Source: Flavobacterium sp. N502540 (GTDB lineage: Bacteria > Bacteroidota > Bacteroidia > Flavobacteriales > Flavobacteriaceae). From it: a stretch of 64,000 nt of DNA. Each line of letters starts with the position of its first letter. The stretch's first letter is position 1. The notes below the pieces were generated by a model. The model did not search any database, was not told the DNA's origin, and was given only the letters and a program-made list of their open reading frames with translations. This document shows positions 7,515 through 16,881 of the stretch, piece after piece. The translations under genes were made by a program, and so were the position numbers. The DNA lies in assembly GCF_025947365.1 (NCBI RefSeq), contig NZ_CP110012.1:310001-374000 (forward strand). Direction: 5' to 3'.

Positions 7515-10298
7515 ATGCACAAAAAAATGCTTTTATCCGTCGGGCTAATAGCCTTAGTTTTTAACTTTTCGTACGCTCAGTTGAGTGTTGTAAACGAGAT
7601 TGCCGTCAAATATCGAAACTGGCTCACAGGGGAGAATCTCGATTATTCTAAAACAGAAGTCAAAGAAAGATACAGTCGTTACCTTACTAATGGTATAGCC
7701 GCCAAAAACCTTTCAGCATATGACTTTGCTAATCCGGGTCCAGCATGGAATTTTACCGTCAGTGCCGACCAGACTGCGTATCAGGTTTTGGTTGAACAAA
7801 AACTAATACGCTTAGTCTTTTTGTACCAGTTAAAAGGGTCAGCCACAAGTCCTAATCCCGATTATCACAGCACAACATTGCGCGATTCTATTTTGGCACT
7901 TTTCAACTATATGAAAGCAAAAGGCATTAGCAACACTGCTAATTTTGGTTATGTCTCTGTGCCCGAAACCGAAGAAGTTATCACCAGTCACCATGGTGTT
8001 TGTCTACGCTCGTCAGGATATGCTACTGCCGTTTTTTTAATGAAAGACGAACTGGTCGCCGTCGGAGAATTTACACATCATTTAGGAGCGCTTAAAACTT
8101 TAACCGCTTTTATTTCTCCGGATTACCCTAATTTCAACTTCACCAATCCCGGTTTCAATTCTGACGTTATCCGTTCTTCCATTCAGCAGCGATTTTGTTA
8201 TGTACTGGCTCAGGACGATGCTTCAACTACAAAAGTCACCGATATGGATTTTCTGAAACGTTTTATTGACAATGCACTCCAAATAAGCAATGGCTGGAAC
8301 GATTGTATTAAGCCTGATTTTATTACCTATCATCACAGAGGTGCTTATTCCAACTCGTACGGAGTAGAAGCGCTGCATCAGTCTTCGATTATGAATATGA
8401 TGCTCAAAAACACCTCCTATGAATTAAATGCCGAAGCACAAAGCAACTTAAAAAATGCCATTTTAAACTACAGCAAATTCAGTAAAGGTTTTGAAATGCC
8501 TTTAGGGCTCGCCGGAAGATTCTTCACCAACACTGATGCGCTTAACGACTTACGACCTGCACTGGCATTTTTATATGTAACCGATCCTGTAGCCAATCTG
8601 GAAGCAGGGAGAGAATTTGTCCGCCTTTGGAACCTTTCTGCAACCGCTAATACTAATTTACTGAGACAAAATGCCCTATCGATCACATTGGTCTATACAC
8701 CAGGCGGTGTTATTGACATACTGCAGACTTTAAACTCGGGACTTAGCCCTCTTCCGGAAATAACCGACGGGCAATTTAATTTTCCCTTTGCCGGATTGAG
8801 CGTTCACAAATACAATGGCTTTCAGGCAAGCATCAAAGGAACCAATAAACACATCTGGCATTTTGAGGATTCGGCCTCAGAAAATGTTTTTGGCAGATAC
8901 ACCTCTGCAGGCGCTATGGATTTACTGACCACCGGTGCTCCTGTGACCCGAGCTTCAAACGGTTATTCTGAAAATGGCTGGGATTGGTCGCATCTTCCCG
9001 GAACAACGGTTGCCTACCTTCCGTTAAACGTACTTGAAACAGGCACTATGAGGGAAATGAACGGAAAATCGTTTCTGGCAGTAGGTTCTTTAGACAACAA
9101 CGGTGTTTTTGGTATGGATTATAAAGATTATAATTCGGCTACCGGAATGACGGCCCTAAAATCTAATTTTTTCTTTAAAAATATGATTCTTTGTCTGGGT
9201 TCTAATATCAGAGATACAAACGGAACCTACCCTATTCATACCACTCTGTTTCAAACTGCGCTCGCCAATACGACAACAGCCACTTATGTTAATGGTACAG
9301 CTACTACAGGCAATACTTATACACTTACCCAAACGGGAGCCTTCTGGGCGACAGATGCCTTAGGCAATGGCTACGTTGTTCCTGCCAATTCGAGCAATAC
9401 CGATGCCATAACTGTTAACCGACTCGAGCAAAACTCCCGAAATAACAGTAATACGACCAATACGAGCGGTAATTTTACTACTGCTTTTATCAATCATGGT
9501 AGCGCACCAGTATCCGCCAAATTTCAATATGCGGTCGTACTACAGGGCGGACAGACCGCTACACAACAACTGGCAGCTAATTTTACTTCTTACTTTAAAA
9601 TCTACCATCAAAACAGTCAGGCACACATTGTACAATACCTGCCGGATGCCCTATTTGGTTATGTTATTTTTACTCCAAATACTATATTTACTTATGATGT
9701 AGTGGTGAGTGTAAACAAACCGGCCGCTGTGATGACTCAAAAAACAGACAACGGAAACCGATTAAAAGTCAGTCTGACCAATCCAAACTTAGGGTTGTTG
9801 GCTCCCAATGAAACTTATACCTGGAGTCAGATTAGCAGTCAAAACTCAATTTTAAACAGAGTGGCACAAGCAGATCCGGTAAAACTAACGTTGGCAGGTC
9901 AGTGGGAATTGGCCGCACCAACTTCCAATATAACCACCACTATCAATGGTGCTAATACAGAAGTGACCTTCAATACCATTAACGGACTTACAATTCAAAC
10001 CGAACTCGTGAAATCATCCGCATTGGCTATTCCTGATCCGGCGGAGCACGCTTCTAAAGATTTAACCGTAATTGTTGCTCCCAACCCTTCACAATCTGAT
10101 TTTAAAATCAATGTTACAGCTGAGCCCGGACAGACTATTTTTGTAAATGTGTTCGACACTTTAGGAAAACGTGTCAACATCCTAAAATCAGATTACGGGC
10201 AAACCATCTTTCTGGGCAGTGACTGGACTCCCGGAATATACTTTGCCGAAATACGTCAGGGCAAACAAAAGAAAACCGTCAAATTAATAAAACAATAA
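7515..10298 (+). CDS. PL8-family polysaccharide lyase (chondroitin/hyaluronate lyase type) with T9SS sorting domain
   Basis: The 927-residue protein begins with a signal peptide (cleavage near SYAQ). An N-terminal alpha/alpha toroid carries the PL8 catalytic stretch KPDFITYHHRGAYSNSYG, with conserved Asn, His and Tyr. A central super-sandwich beta domain follows. The last ~75 residues (VAPNPSQSDFKINV to KTVKLIKQ) are a type A C-terminal sorting domain, so the enzyme is probably exported by the type IX system and surface-attached or released. PL8 lyases cut hyaluronan, chondroitin or xanthan by beta-elimination. The uronic-acid and glucosamine genes around it favour a glycosaminoglycan. Exact substrate unknown. 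Confidence 0.85.
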   Translation: MHKKMLLSVGLIALVFNFSYAQLSVVNEIAVKYRNWLTGENLDYSKTEVKERYSRYLTNGIAAKNLSAYDFANPGPAWNFTVSADQTAYQVLVEQKLIRLVFLYQLKGSATSPNPDYHSTTLRDSILALFNYMKAKGISNTANFGYVSVPETEEVITSHHGVCLRSSGYATAVFLMKDELVAVGEFTHHLGALKTLTAFISPDYPNFNFTNPGFNSDVIRSSIQQRFCYVLAQDDASTTKVTDMDFLKRFIDNALQISNGWNDCIKPDFITYHHRGAYSNSYGVEALHQSSIMNMMLKNTSYELNAEAQSNLKNAILNYSKFSKGFEMPLGLAGRFFTNTDALNDLRPALAFLYVTDPVANLEAGREFVRLWNLSATANTNLLRQNALSITLVYTPGGVIDILQTLNSGLSPLPEITDGQFNFPFAGLSVHKYNGFQASIKGTNKHIWHFEDSASENVFGRYTSAGAMDLLTTGAPVTRASNGYSENGWDWSHLPGTTVAYLPLNVLETGTMREMNGKSFLAVGSLDNNGVFGMDYKDYNSATGMTALKSNFFFKNMILCLGSNIRDTNGTYPIHTTLFQTALANTTTATYVNGTATTGNTYTLTQTGAFWATDALGNGYVVPANSSNTDAITVNRLEQNSRNNSNTTNTSGNFTTAFINHGSAPVSAKFQYAVVLQGGQTATQQLAANFTSYFKIYHQNSQAHIVQYLPDALFGYVIFTPNTIFTYDVVVSVNKPAAVMTQKTDNGNRLKVSLTNPNLGLLAPNETYTWSQISSQNSILNRVAQADPVKLTLAGQWELAAPTSNITTTINGANTEVTFNTINGLTIQTELVKSSALAIPDPAEHASKDLTVIVAPNPSQSDFKINVTAEPGQTIFVNVFDTLGKRVNILKSDYGQTIFLGSDWTPGIYFAEIRQGKQKKTVKLIKQ

Positions 10299-10343
10299 AC
10301 GATTAACTGAATTTGGAATTAAAAAAACAATAACTAAATACTA

Positions 10344-12326
10344 ATGAAAAACCTTAAAAAAACAATAACCTTATTACTGCTATTTACCACCGCTTATTTT
10401 ACTCATGCACAGGAAAAACAACTGACAAAAGAAAGTTTTGATGTTGTCAACCTTCATTATCCCGGTTTGGAAAAAGTAAATCAGCTGTACAATTCTGGCA
10501 AATACGATGAAGCTGCAAGAGCCTTGCTTACGTATTACCGCGAGCGAAAAAATATCAAAAATCCTGATTTTAATGTGGGCGATGAAGCCCGATTTAGAGG
10601 GAAAGATATTGGAAAAGCCAATCAGTTAAAGGCCGATAATGCTTTGTTGCATCAGTTTCAGCCTCACAAAGGTTATGGCTATTTTGATTACGGAACCGAT
10701 ATTAACTGGGATTATTGGCCTGTAAAAGACAATGAAGTACGTTGGCAGCTGCATCGTGTAACCTGGTGGCAACCTATGGGAATGGCCTACAGAAGCAGCG
10801 GCGATGAAAAATATGCCAAAGAATGGGTTTCCCAGTTTCGTGATTGGGAGAGAAAAAACGTTTTAGGGCGTTCGAAAGAAAACGATCAGATTGCCTGGCG
10901 TCCATTAGAAGTATCAGAGCGCATACAAAGTCTTCCCGGAACCTTCAACCTGTTTGTAGTTTCACCGAATTTCACGCCCGCTTTTCTGATGGAATTCCTA
11001 AACAGTTTTTCAAAGCAGACGGCCTATATTCCTAAAAATTACAGCAAAGAAGGCAATCATTTATTATTTGAAGCACAGCGCGTTTTGGGAGCAGGAGCTT
11101 CTTTTCCGGAACTCAAAGCAGCAGAAGAATGGCGCAAAAGCGGAATTGAAATACTCAATCGTGAAATCAAATTACAAGTTCTTCCTGATGGAGTGCAATG
11201 GGAACTTTCACCCATCTATCATGTTGCCTGTATTGATATCTTTTTAAAAGCGTATAAATCGGCTAAAATGGCCGGAGTCGAAAAGGAATTTCCCGAAACC
11301 TACAGCAAAACAATCGAAAAAATGATGGTTGCAACGGCCAATATCTCCTTTCCTGATTACAGTACTCCTATGTTTGGCGATTCCTGGATCTTTGATAAAA
11401 ACGGCAGAATAAAGCAATTTCTAAGCTGGTCAAAAATGTTTCCCGAAAACGGGCTTTTGAAATATTTAGGTACGGCTGGTGCCGAAGGACAATTACCCAA
11501 CTATAAATCCCAAGCTTTATCAGACGGAGGTTTTTATACTTTTAGAAACGGATGGAACGATCAATCGACTGTGATGATTGTTAAAGCGGGGCCTTCTGCT
11601 GAATTTCATGCGCAGCCGGATAATGGTACTTTTGAACTTTGGGTAAAAGGACGCAATTTTACACCGGACACGGGCTGTTATATTTACAGCGGAGATGCTG
11701 AGGTAACTAAAATGAGAAACTGGTTCCGCCAAACCAAAGTACACAGTACGTTAACACTCGACAATCAAAACATGGTCATTACCAAAGCCAAAGAGAACAA
11801 ATGGAGTACCTCTAAAAACTTAGATCAATTAACCTATACCAATCCAAGTTATACTGACTTAAACCACCAACGCACCATTCTTTTTATAGATCAGAAGTAC
11901 TTTTTGATTCTTGATAAAGCGATTGGAAAAGCTAGCGGAAACTTAGGCGTTCATTTTCAATTAAAAGAAGACAGCAAACCCGTTTTCAATAAAACGAACA
12001 ATAGTGTTACGACCACTTACGAAGACGGTAACAATCTTTTGATACAATCCTTAAATACCGACAAAGTAACACTAAACGAAGAAGAAGGCAAAGTTTCCTA
12101 TCAGTACGCCAAAGAAATTGCACGCCCGGCTTTTGTTTTTGAAAAAGCAAAAACCACTGCTGCAACACAAAGTTTTATTACGGTAGTTTATCCATATGAT
12201 GGAACTAAAGCTCCGGAGATCAGTATTAAGATGAATAAGGTTAATAATTTCGAAAAAGGAATTATTGATATGAGTTTACAAATTGATGGTAAAAAAAGTG
12301 AGGTAAAAACAAATCTGAATGATTAA
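10344..12326 (+). CDS. hepC: Heparinase III (heparan-sulfate lyase), PL12
   Basis: The 660-residue protein matches in length and throughout its sequence the remembered Pedobacter heparinus heparinase III, with identical or near-identical stretches such as LVHQFQPHKGYGYFDYG-like, KDNEVRWQLHRV, ELSPIYHVA, FHAQPDNGTFEL and HSTLTLDNQNMVITKA. It has a signal peptide (cleavage near THAQ), an alpha/alpha toroid with the catalytic SPIYHVA segment, and a C-terminal beta-sandwich. It eliminates at GlcNAc/GlcNS-glucuronic acid linkages of heparan sulfate and heparosan. It starts 45 bases after the PL8 stop and ends before a terminator, so the two lyases are probably one transcript. Confidence 0.95.
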   Translation: MKNLKKTITLLLLFTTAYFTHAQEKQLTKESFDVVNLHYPGLEKVNQLYNSGKYDEAARALLTYYRERKNIKNPDFNVGDEARFRGKDIGKANQLKADNALLHQFQPHKGYGYFDYGTDINWDYWPVKDNEVRWQLHRVTWWQPMGMAYRSSGDEKYAKEWVSQFRDWERKNVLGRSKENDQIAWRPLEVSERIQSLPGTFNLFVVSPNFTPAFLMEFLNSFSKQTAYIPKNYSKEGNHLLFEAQRVLGAGASFPELKAAEEWRKSGIEILNREIKLQVLPDGVQWELSPIYHVACIDIFLKAYKSAKMAGVEKEFPETYSKTIEKMMVATANISFPDYSTPMFGDSWIFDKNGRIKQFLSWSKMFPENGLLKYLGTAGAEGQLPNYKSQALSDGGFYTFRNGWNDQSTVMIVKAGPSAEFHAQPDNGTFELWVKGRNFTPDTGCYIYSGDAEVTKMRNWFRQTKVHSTLTLDNQNMVITKAKENKWSTSKNLDQLTYTNPSYTDLNHQRTILFIDQKYFLILDKAIGKASGNLGVHFQLKEDSKPVFNKTNNSVTTTYEDGNNLLIQSLNTDKVTLNEEEGKVSYQYAKEIARPAFVFEKAKTTAATQSFITVVYPYDGTKAPEISIKMNKVNNFEKGIIDMSLQIDGKKSEVKTNLND

Positions 12327-12361
12327 GATTTTCTAGTTTCTTTCAAAATATTATGTATTAT

Positions 12362-12394
12362 AAAGGCGTCTAAATTTTAGGCGCTTTTTTTTTT
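12362..12394 (+). terminator. Intrinsic terminator of the lyase operon
   Basis: GGCGTCTAAA pairs with TTTAGGCGC (one wobble), followed by a run of nine or more T, 36 bases after the hepC stop. Confidence 0.8.
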
Positions 12395-12476
12395 GGACCT
12401 ACTAATTACCGGATAATTCCTTCTTCCCCAATTTTTTATCAGTTTTTTCATTCCTATTTCATCCGTCATAATCTGC

Positions 12477-12543
12477 CACCCCGATGGGGTTCTAGCGTTG
12501 GGGGTACTGTTTTCTATAAATATGAAGCCTTCCGGGGCTTTAT
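12477..12543. repeat. Short dispersed repeat S, copy 1
   Basis: A roughly 67-bp unit beginning CACCCCGATGGGGTTCTA and ending TTCCGGGGCTTTAT. A second, diverged copy lies at 12778-12846 (CAGCCCGCTGGGGTTCTA to CTCTGGGACTTTAT). The two bracket the 200-bp foldback element at 12569-12768. Confidence 0.65.
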
Positions 12544-12568
12544 GTTTTGACACCATGATTACCGGATA

Positions 12569-12768
12569 ATATGTGCCATTCCTACGGAATTCAAATATTC
12601 GGTGCGAAATTATTTTTAAATGAATTAAAATCCATCCCTACAAAATAGACCGAGCCTAAGGCTCTTTTTCAATAGTTCCGGAGGAACGACTCATATTGTA
12701 GCAATGGATTTTAATCCGTTGAATGTAAAAGGAACACAACATTTGAATTCCGTAGGAATGGCACATAT
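12569..12768. repeat. 200-bp foldback (MITE-like) element R, copy 1
   Basis: The ends are perfect 28-bp inverted repeats (12569-12596 and 12741-12768), beginning ATATGTGCCATTCC. Inside them a second arm pair TTAAAATCCAT/ATGGATTTTAA continues the symmetry, and the centre has small palindromes GAGCCTAAGGCTC and GTTCCGGAGGAAC. A second copy is at 32944-33145. There is no coding capacity, so it is a non-autonomous element or structured RNA rather than an IS. Confidence 0.85.
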
Positions 12769-12777
12769 AAAAATTAC

Positions 12778-12846
12778 CAGCCCGCTGGGGTTCTAACCTA
12801 TAAGACATTGTTTTTTTTATAAGTATGAAATCCCTCTGGGACTTTA
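12778..12846. repeat. Short dispersed repeat S, copy 2
   Basis: Diverged copy of the unit at 12477-12543. It shares the TGGGGTTCTA start, a T-rich middle, an ATAAnTATGAA segment and a GGGnCTTTAT end. A related small palindrome, AGCTCCAGCGGAGCG, follows at about 12938-12952. Confidence 0.6.
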
Positions 12847-12937
12847 TTTTAAACGCACCTCCATTAATCTAACCAGAAAAAAACAGTTCCACAGAAGTAA
12901 AATATTTATAACAATTTTATAATCGCACGACAGGTAA

Positions 12938-12965
12938 AGCTCCAGCGGAGCGGCATCTATTTCAC
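12938..12965. repeat. Small palindromic repeat
   Basis: GCTCCAGCGGAGC is a hairpin with 5-bp arms followed by GGCATCTATTTCAC. Its style (CTCC-nnn-GGAG core) resembles the centres of the neighbouring repeats. Only one copy was found in this window. Confidence 0.35.
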
Positions 12966-13300
12966 AAACAAATAAAGCTTCCGATTAAATTCCCCATCAA
13001 TTTCTAAATAACGATGAATCTATCGTCCAATTCCTATTCAAAAAATAAATGTTCGCAATACTTTTATCAGTTTTATCTGAAAAAGAGAAAGCAAACTACT
13101 TTACTTCCCTCCTATATTCTGTAAAAATTACATCGTTTTCGTTAATCTGTTATTGCCTTTAATTTAACTTTTGCCCAACACAAATGATCACGGAACAATG
13201 TAGTAAAAACAGTGCTTTTACACCAAAAACAGAATCGAACAAACGTTCTAAAAACCTGATTATACCAGTAATAACAAGGGTTTTAAAAACTCCATTCATC

Positions 13301-13334
13301 AAAATCAATAGTAATTTGGACATTTTCAAAACTG
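13301..13334 (+). promoter_or_regulatory. Candidate regulator-binding motif upstream of susC
   Basis: This 34-bp stretch (AAAATCAATAGTAATTTGG then ACATTTTCAAAACTG) aligns without gaps to 20119-20152 upstream of the sulfatase gene at 26 of 34 positions, including the block TTCAAAAC. A TATATTTG promoter-like box follows 19 bp later. It may be a binding site of the hybrid two-component regulator encoded at 24.4 kb. This is inference from two copies only. Confidence 0.4.
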
Positions 13335-13712
13335 TCCTCTATAGTCGATTTATATATTTGTTTTTATTAAATCAAAAAAACATGACCAATTCCAAAAAAA
13401 TGAACCAGAAACTACAGAATCTATTTTTAATTGTCAGGCGGAAAATCCCGCTGCGAATTTAAGGAGTTAATAAATTGTTATAATTTTCGCTCCTAAAATA
13501 AAGAAGGCGATTTGTCAAACAAGAGTATGCAACAGCAATTGATCCCAAACTTATTACAACAGTAATTCGGAATTTCGGTCGAGCTCGCTCAAAAGTCATA
13601 AGAACAATAAGGCAAAAGAGTGATGATGAATTCATCTGGCAAGATCTGATATCAACTTATATAACATCAATTTAGGAAATAAGGTTACTCTTATTCCGGT
13701 CAAAAAAAAATT

Positions 13713-16700
13713 ATGAAAAGGACTCTATTTTTATTTTTGCTGTTTGCCACCTGCAAAGTAATGTACGGGCAGGATATTATTACCGTAAAAGGGGTGGTAA
13801 CCGATGCTCAGAACATGCCTATGCCCGGAGCAACTGTTTCTGAAAAAGGAACCAAAAATGCCACTGTTACTGCCATGGATGGCGATTATCAAATTAAGGT
13901 AAAACCAAATGCGATCTTAGTCTTTTCGTTCATAGGAACTAAATCTAAAGAAGAAGCTGTAAAAAACAGAACGCTTATCAATATTAAACTACTCGACGAC
14001 GCGAACAATCTTGATGAGGTAGTTGTAGTAGGCTACGGAACCAAAGCGAGAAAAGACCTTACGGGAGCTATTTCTTCTGTTAAAGGACAGGAATTGTCCA
14101 AAATTCCGGTCCAAAATGTGGCACAGGCATTACAAGGTCGTATTGCCGGTATGCAGGTGACCATGTCTGACGGTACGCCCGGATCTGAACCTTCTCTTAG
14201 GATCAGAGGTGGAACTTCGATTACGCAAAGCAACGAACCTCTGTATGTTGTCGACGGCGTAGCCCAAACCGGAGGATTAAGCTTTTTAGATCCTATGGAT
14301 ATTGAATCTGTAGACGTTTTAAAAGATGCCTCTTCAACTTCTATCTATGGTGCACAGGGCGCTAACGGAGTGGTGTTAGTAACCACCAAAAAAGCAAAGG
14401 GGGGAAAACTCACTTTAAGTTATGACACGTATGCCGGAATAAAAACTATTGCCAAAACCCTTCCGGTAATGAATCCTTACCAATACACCCAATTACTATA
14501 TGAGGCTGCGACGGACGATGCCAGAATGCAGAAGTTTGTAGGTGCATTTGGTACTTATGATCAGCTTGAAGGCCTTTACAAAGACAGGCCGGGCATCAAC
14601 TGGCAGGATGAGATTTTTGGAAATGCCGTGGAAAGTCAATACCACAAACTAAGCATCAGCGGTGGTGAAAATGATACCAAATACAACGCTTTTTACTCGG
14701 TGAATAACGATCAGGGAATTATGCTGGGAAGTGCTTCGGTAAAAAATATCGCAAAACTAAACGTAACCAATTCGATCAGCAAAAAGTTTACGGTTACCGC
14801 AATTGTCAACTACTCCAACCAAAAAATAACCGGATTATCGACAAATGATGGAGGAAATGCGCGTTTGAGCATGCTGCAAAACGTATTGCAGTACCGACCT
14901 ACTATTGGAAAAACAGGATCTGACGAAGACCTTAAAACTTTAACCGTAGATCCGTTAGACAATCAGGATTCTCCAACATTTCAGAGTCCGCTGATTACCA
15001 TTGACAGTCAGAAAAGAGAAGCCATTACCAGAGCCATCAATATGAGTTTACAGCTGCAATACAATATCACTCCAAGTTTAATCTATCGCGGATTGGTAAG
15101 TTATACAGACAACAGCATGAAAAGCAAATATTTTAATGATTCCAGAGGTATCCAAGCCATCAGAAGTGGTGGTGCCAATGGCGGAGTGACGCACAATATT
15201 AGTACCCGATTAAATTACAACAACGTTCTGACGTACAGTAAAACTTTTAACAAAAAACACAAGTTTGATGCCTCTATCGGACAAGAGTACATTTACAATT
15301 ATGCCGAAGGAATTACTACTTCAGCTACCGCTTTTCCTGAGGTTAATCTGGGTTGGGACAAATTACAACTGGGTACCATTGCCGGAATTCCGGTTACTTA
15401 TGCTGAAGACGACAAAATATTATCTTTTTTTGGAAGAGCCAACTATTCGTTCAAAAACAGATATTTACTGTCTGCCACTTTAAGAGCTGACGGATCTTCT
15501 AAATTCGGGACAGAAAATCAATGGGGATACTTCCCTTCTGTTTCTGCAGCCTGGAGAATCATCGAAGAGCCTTTCATGGAGAAATTGCCTGTCTTCTCTG
15601 ATCTAAAACTTCGTTTGAGTTATGGGGAAGCCGGAAATAACCGAATTGCCAATTATGCTGCTTTGGGGATCTTTAATTCAGGATCTTATCCTCTGAACAA
15701 TCAGATGAATATTACGGCATTTCAAAACAATCTTCCTAATCCTTACTTAAAATGGGAAGCTACGAAATCGGCCAACATTGGTTTTGACATCGGTTTTTTC
15801 AAGCAAAGAATAGCGCTTACTACCGAGCTATACGAAAACAGATCTAAGGATTTACTGTACAACACCCGTGTACCGGCAAGTTCAGGTTTCAAAAAACAAT
15901 TTCAGAATATTGGAGCCACTTCTAATCGCGGTATCGAATTTACTTTGAATACGATAAACGTAAAAACCAATAGTTTTAATTGGAGTACCACCTTCAATAT
16001 TGCTTTTAATAAAACCAAAGTGTTAAGTCTGAGCGAAGGTGAAAATTCACTTATTACCAACAGTTATACGGATAGAAACGACTACATTTTACAGGTTGGA
16101 AAACCGGTAGGCGTCATGTACGGTTACGTGAGAGACGGTTTGTATCAGGTAAATGATTTCGATTATAATGCAACAACCAGTGCGTACACCCTAAAACCAG
16201 GTGTGGTAAGTGATAATATCGTAGCACAGCCGGGTTTTATTAAATTCAAAGACATCAGCGGCCCTAATGGCACCCCGGATGGCGTAATTAATGATCTGGA
16301 CCGAACTGCCATCGGAGATGCCAATCCTAAATATACAGGAGGTCTGAACAACACCTTTAGTTACAAAGGAATTGATTTGAGCGTATTCCTTGATTTTACG
16401 GTAGGAAACGATATTTATAATGCCAACGTATTAAACAATTCAAGACTGAATCTGGACAACTTAAACACACTGGCGATTTATGCTGACAGATGGACTACTA
16501 TTAATGCAGCGGGACAGCGTGTAACCGATCCTACCGAACTGGCTGCGCTTAACGAAGGTAAAACCAATCCTGCTTTTAACGGAAACACTACGGGACGTTT
16601 GTACAGCGATATTATTGAGGACGGTTCGTTTTTAAGAATCAACAATATTAGTCTGGGGTACACCTTGCCAAAAGAATGGCTTAAAAAATCTAAAATCTCT

Positions 16701-16865
16701 AGTTTGAGAATTTATTTTACCGCCTACAATCTTTATGTATTTACCAAATATTCAGGTTATGATCCCGAAGTAAGCGTACTCAATAATGCCATTACCCGAG
16801 GGGTCGATTTTAGTGCTTACCCTAGAAGTAAATCGTTTATCACAGGATTAAATATTTCGCTATAA
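13713..16865 (+). CDS. SusC/RagA-family TonB-linked outer-membrane protein
   Basis: The 1050-residue protein has a signal peptide (cleavage near YGQ), a carboxypeptidase-like beta-sandwich (VVTDAQNMPMPGATV, GDYQIKV), the SusC linker LDEVVVVGYGT, a plug (LQGRIAGMQV, PSLRIRGG, PLYVVDG) and a C-terminal barrel ending in an aromatic-rich strand. With the SusD partner 16 bp downstream it forms the oligosaccharide importer of the locus. The cargo, probably lyase-generated glycosaminoglycan oligosaccharides, is inferred from the neighbours. Confidence 0.96.
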   Translation: MKRTLFLFLLFATCKVMYGQDIITVKGVVTDAQNMPMPGATVSEKGTKNATVTAMDGDYQIKVKPNAILVFSFIGTKSKEEAVKNRTLINIKLLDDANNLDEVVVVGYGTKARKDLTGAISSVKGQELSKIPVQNVAQALQGRIAGMQVTMSDGTPGSEPSLRIRGGTSITQSNEPLYVVDGVAQTGGLSFLDPMDIESVDVLKDASSTSIYGAQGANGVVLVTTKKAKGGKLTLSYDTYAGIKTIAKTLPVMNPYQYTQLLYEAATDDARMQKFVGAFGTYDQLEGLYKDRPGINWQDEIFGNAVESQYHKLSISGGENDTKYNAFYSVNNDQGIMLGSASVKNIAKLNVTNSISKKFTVTAIVNYSNQKITGLSTNDGGNARLSMLQNVLQYRPTIGKTGSDEDLKTLTVDPLDNQDSPTFQSPLITIDSQKREAITRAINMSLQLQYNITPSLIYRGLVSYTDNSMKSKYFNDSRGIQAIRSGGANGGVTHNISTRLNYNNVLTYSKTFNKKHKFDASIGQEYIYNYAEGITTSATAFPEVNLGWDKLQLGTIAGIPVTYAEDDKILSFFGRANYSFKNRYLLSATLRADGSSKFGTENQWGYFPSVSAAWRIIEEPFMEKLPVFSDLKLRLSYGEAGNNRIANYAALGIFNSGSYPLNNQMNITAFQNNLPNPYLKWEATKSANIGFDIGFFKQRIALTTELYENRSKDLLYNTRVPASSGFKKQFQNIGATSNRGIEFTLNTINVKTNSFNWSTTFNIAFNKTKVLSLSEGENSLITNSYTDRNDYILQVGKPVGVMYGYVRDGLYQVNDFDYNATTSAYTLKPGVVSDNIVAQPGFIKFKDISGPNGTPDGVINDLDRTAIGDANPKYTGGLNNTFSYKGIDLSVFLDFTVGNDIYNANVLNNSRLNLDNLNTLAIYADRWTTINAAGQRVTDPTELAALNEGKTNPAFNGNTTGRLYSDIIEDGSFLRINNISLGYTLPKEWLKKSKISSLRIYFTAYNLYVFTKYSGYDPEVSVLNNAITRGVDFSAYPRSKSFITGLNISL

Positions 16866-16881
16866 TTTAAAGTTTACAAAG

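Larger units (their letters stand above)
12395..13712. other. Long gene-free region upstream of susC
   Basis: About 1.3 kb separates the hepC terminator from susC. The first half is a cluster of dispersed repeats (listed separately at 12477-12543, 12569-12768, 12778-12846 and 12938-12965). The second half is AT-rich, with candidate promoter boxes TAACTTTTG (about 13165) and TATATTTG (13353-13360). A frame without an ATG (about 13508-13672, reading RRRFVKQEYATAIDPK onwards) is open for some 50 codons and may be a gene remnant. I recognise nothing in it. The long leader is the likely place for control by the hybrid two-component regulator. Confidence 0.5.

Noticed and set aside
12569..12768. 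Insertion sequence
   Set aside because: Terminal inverted repeats are present, but there is no transposase frame and no clear target duplication.
13184..13462. 92-codon open frame upstream of susC
   Set aside because: The composition is simple (Asn/Lys/Phe-rich), there is no recognisable family, and a promoter-like TATATTTG lies inside it. It is probably non-coding leader.
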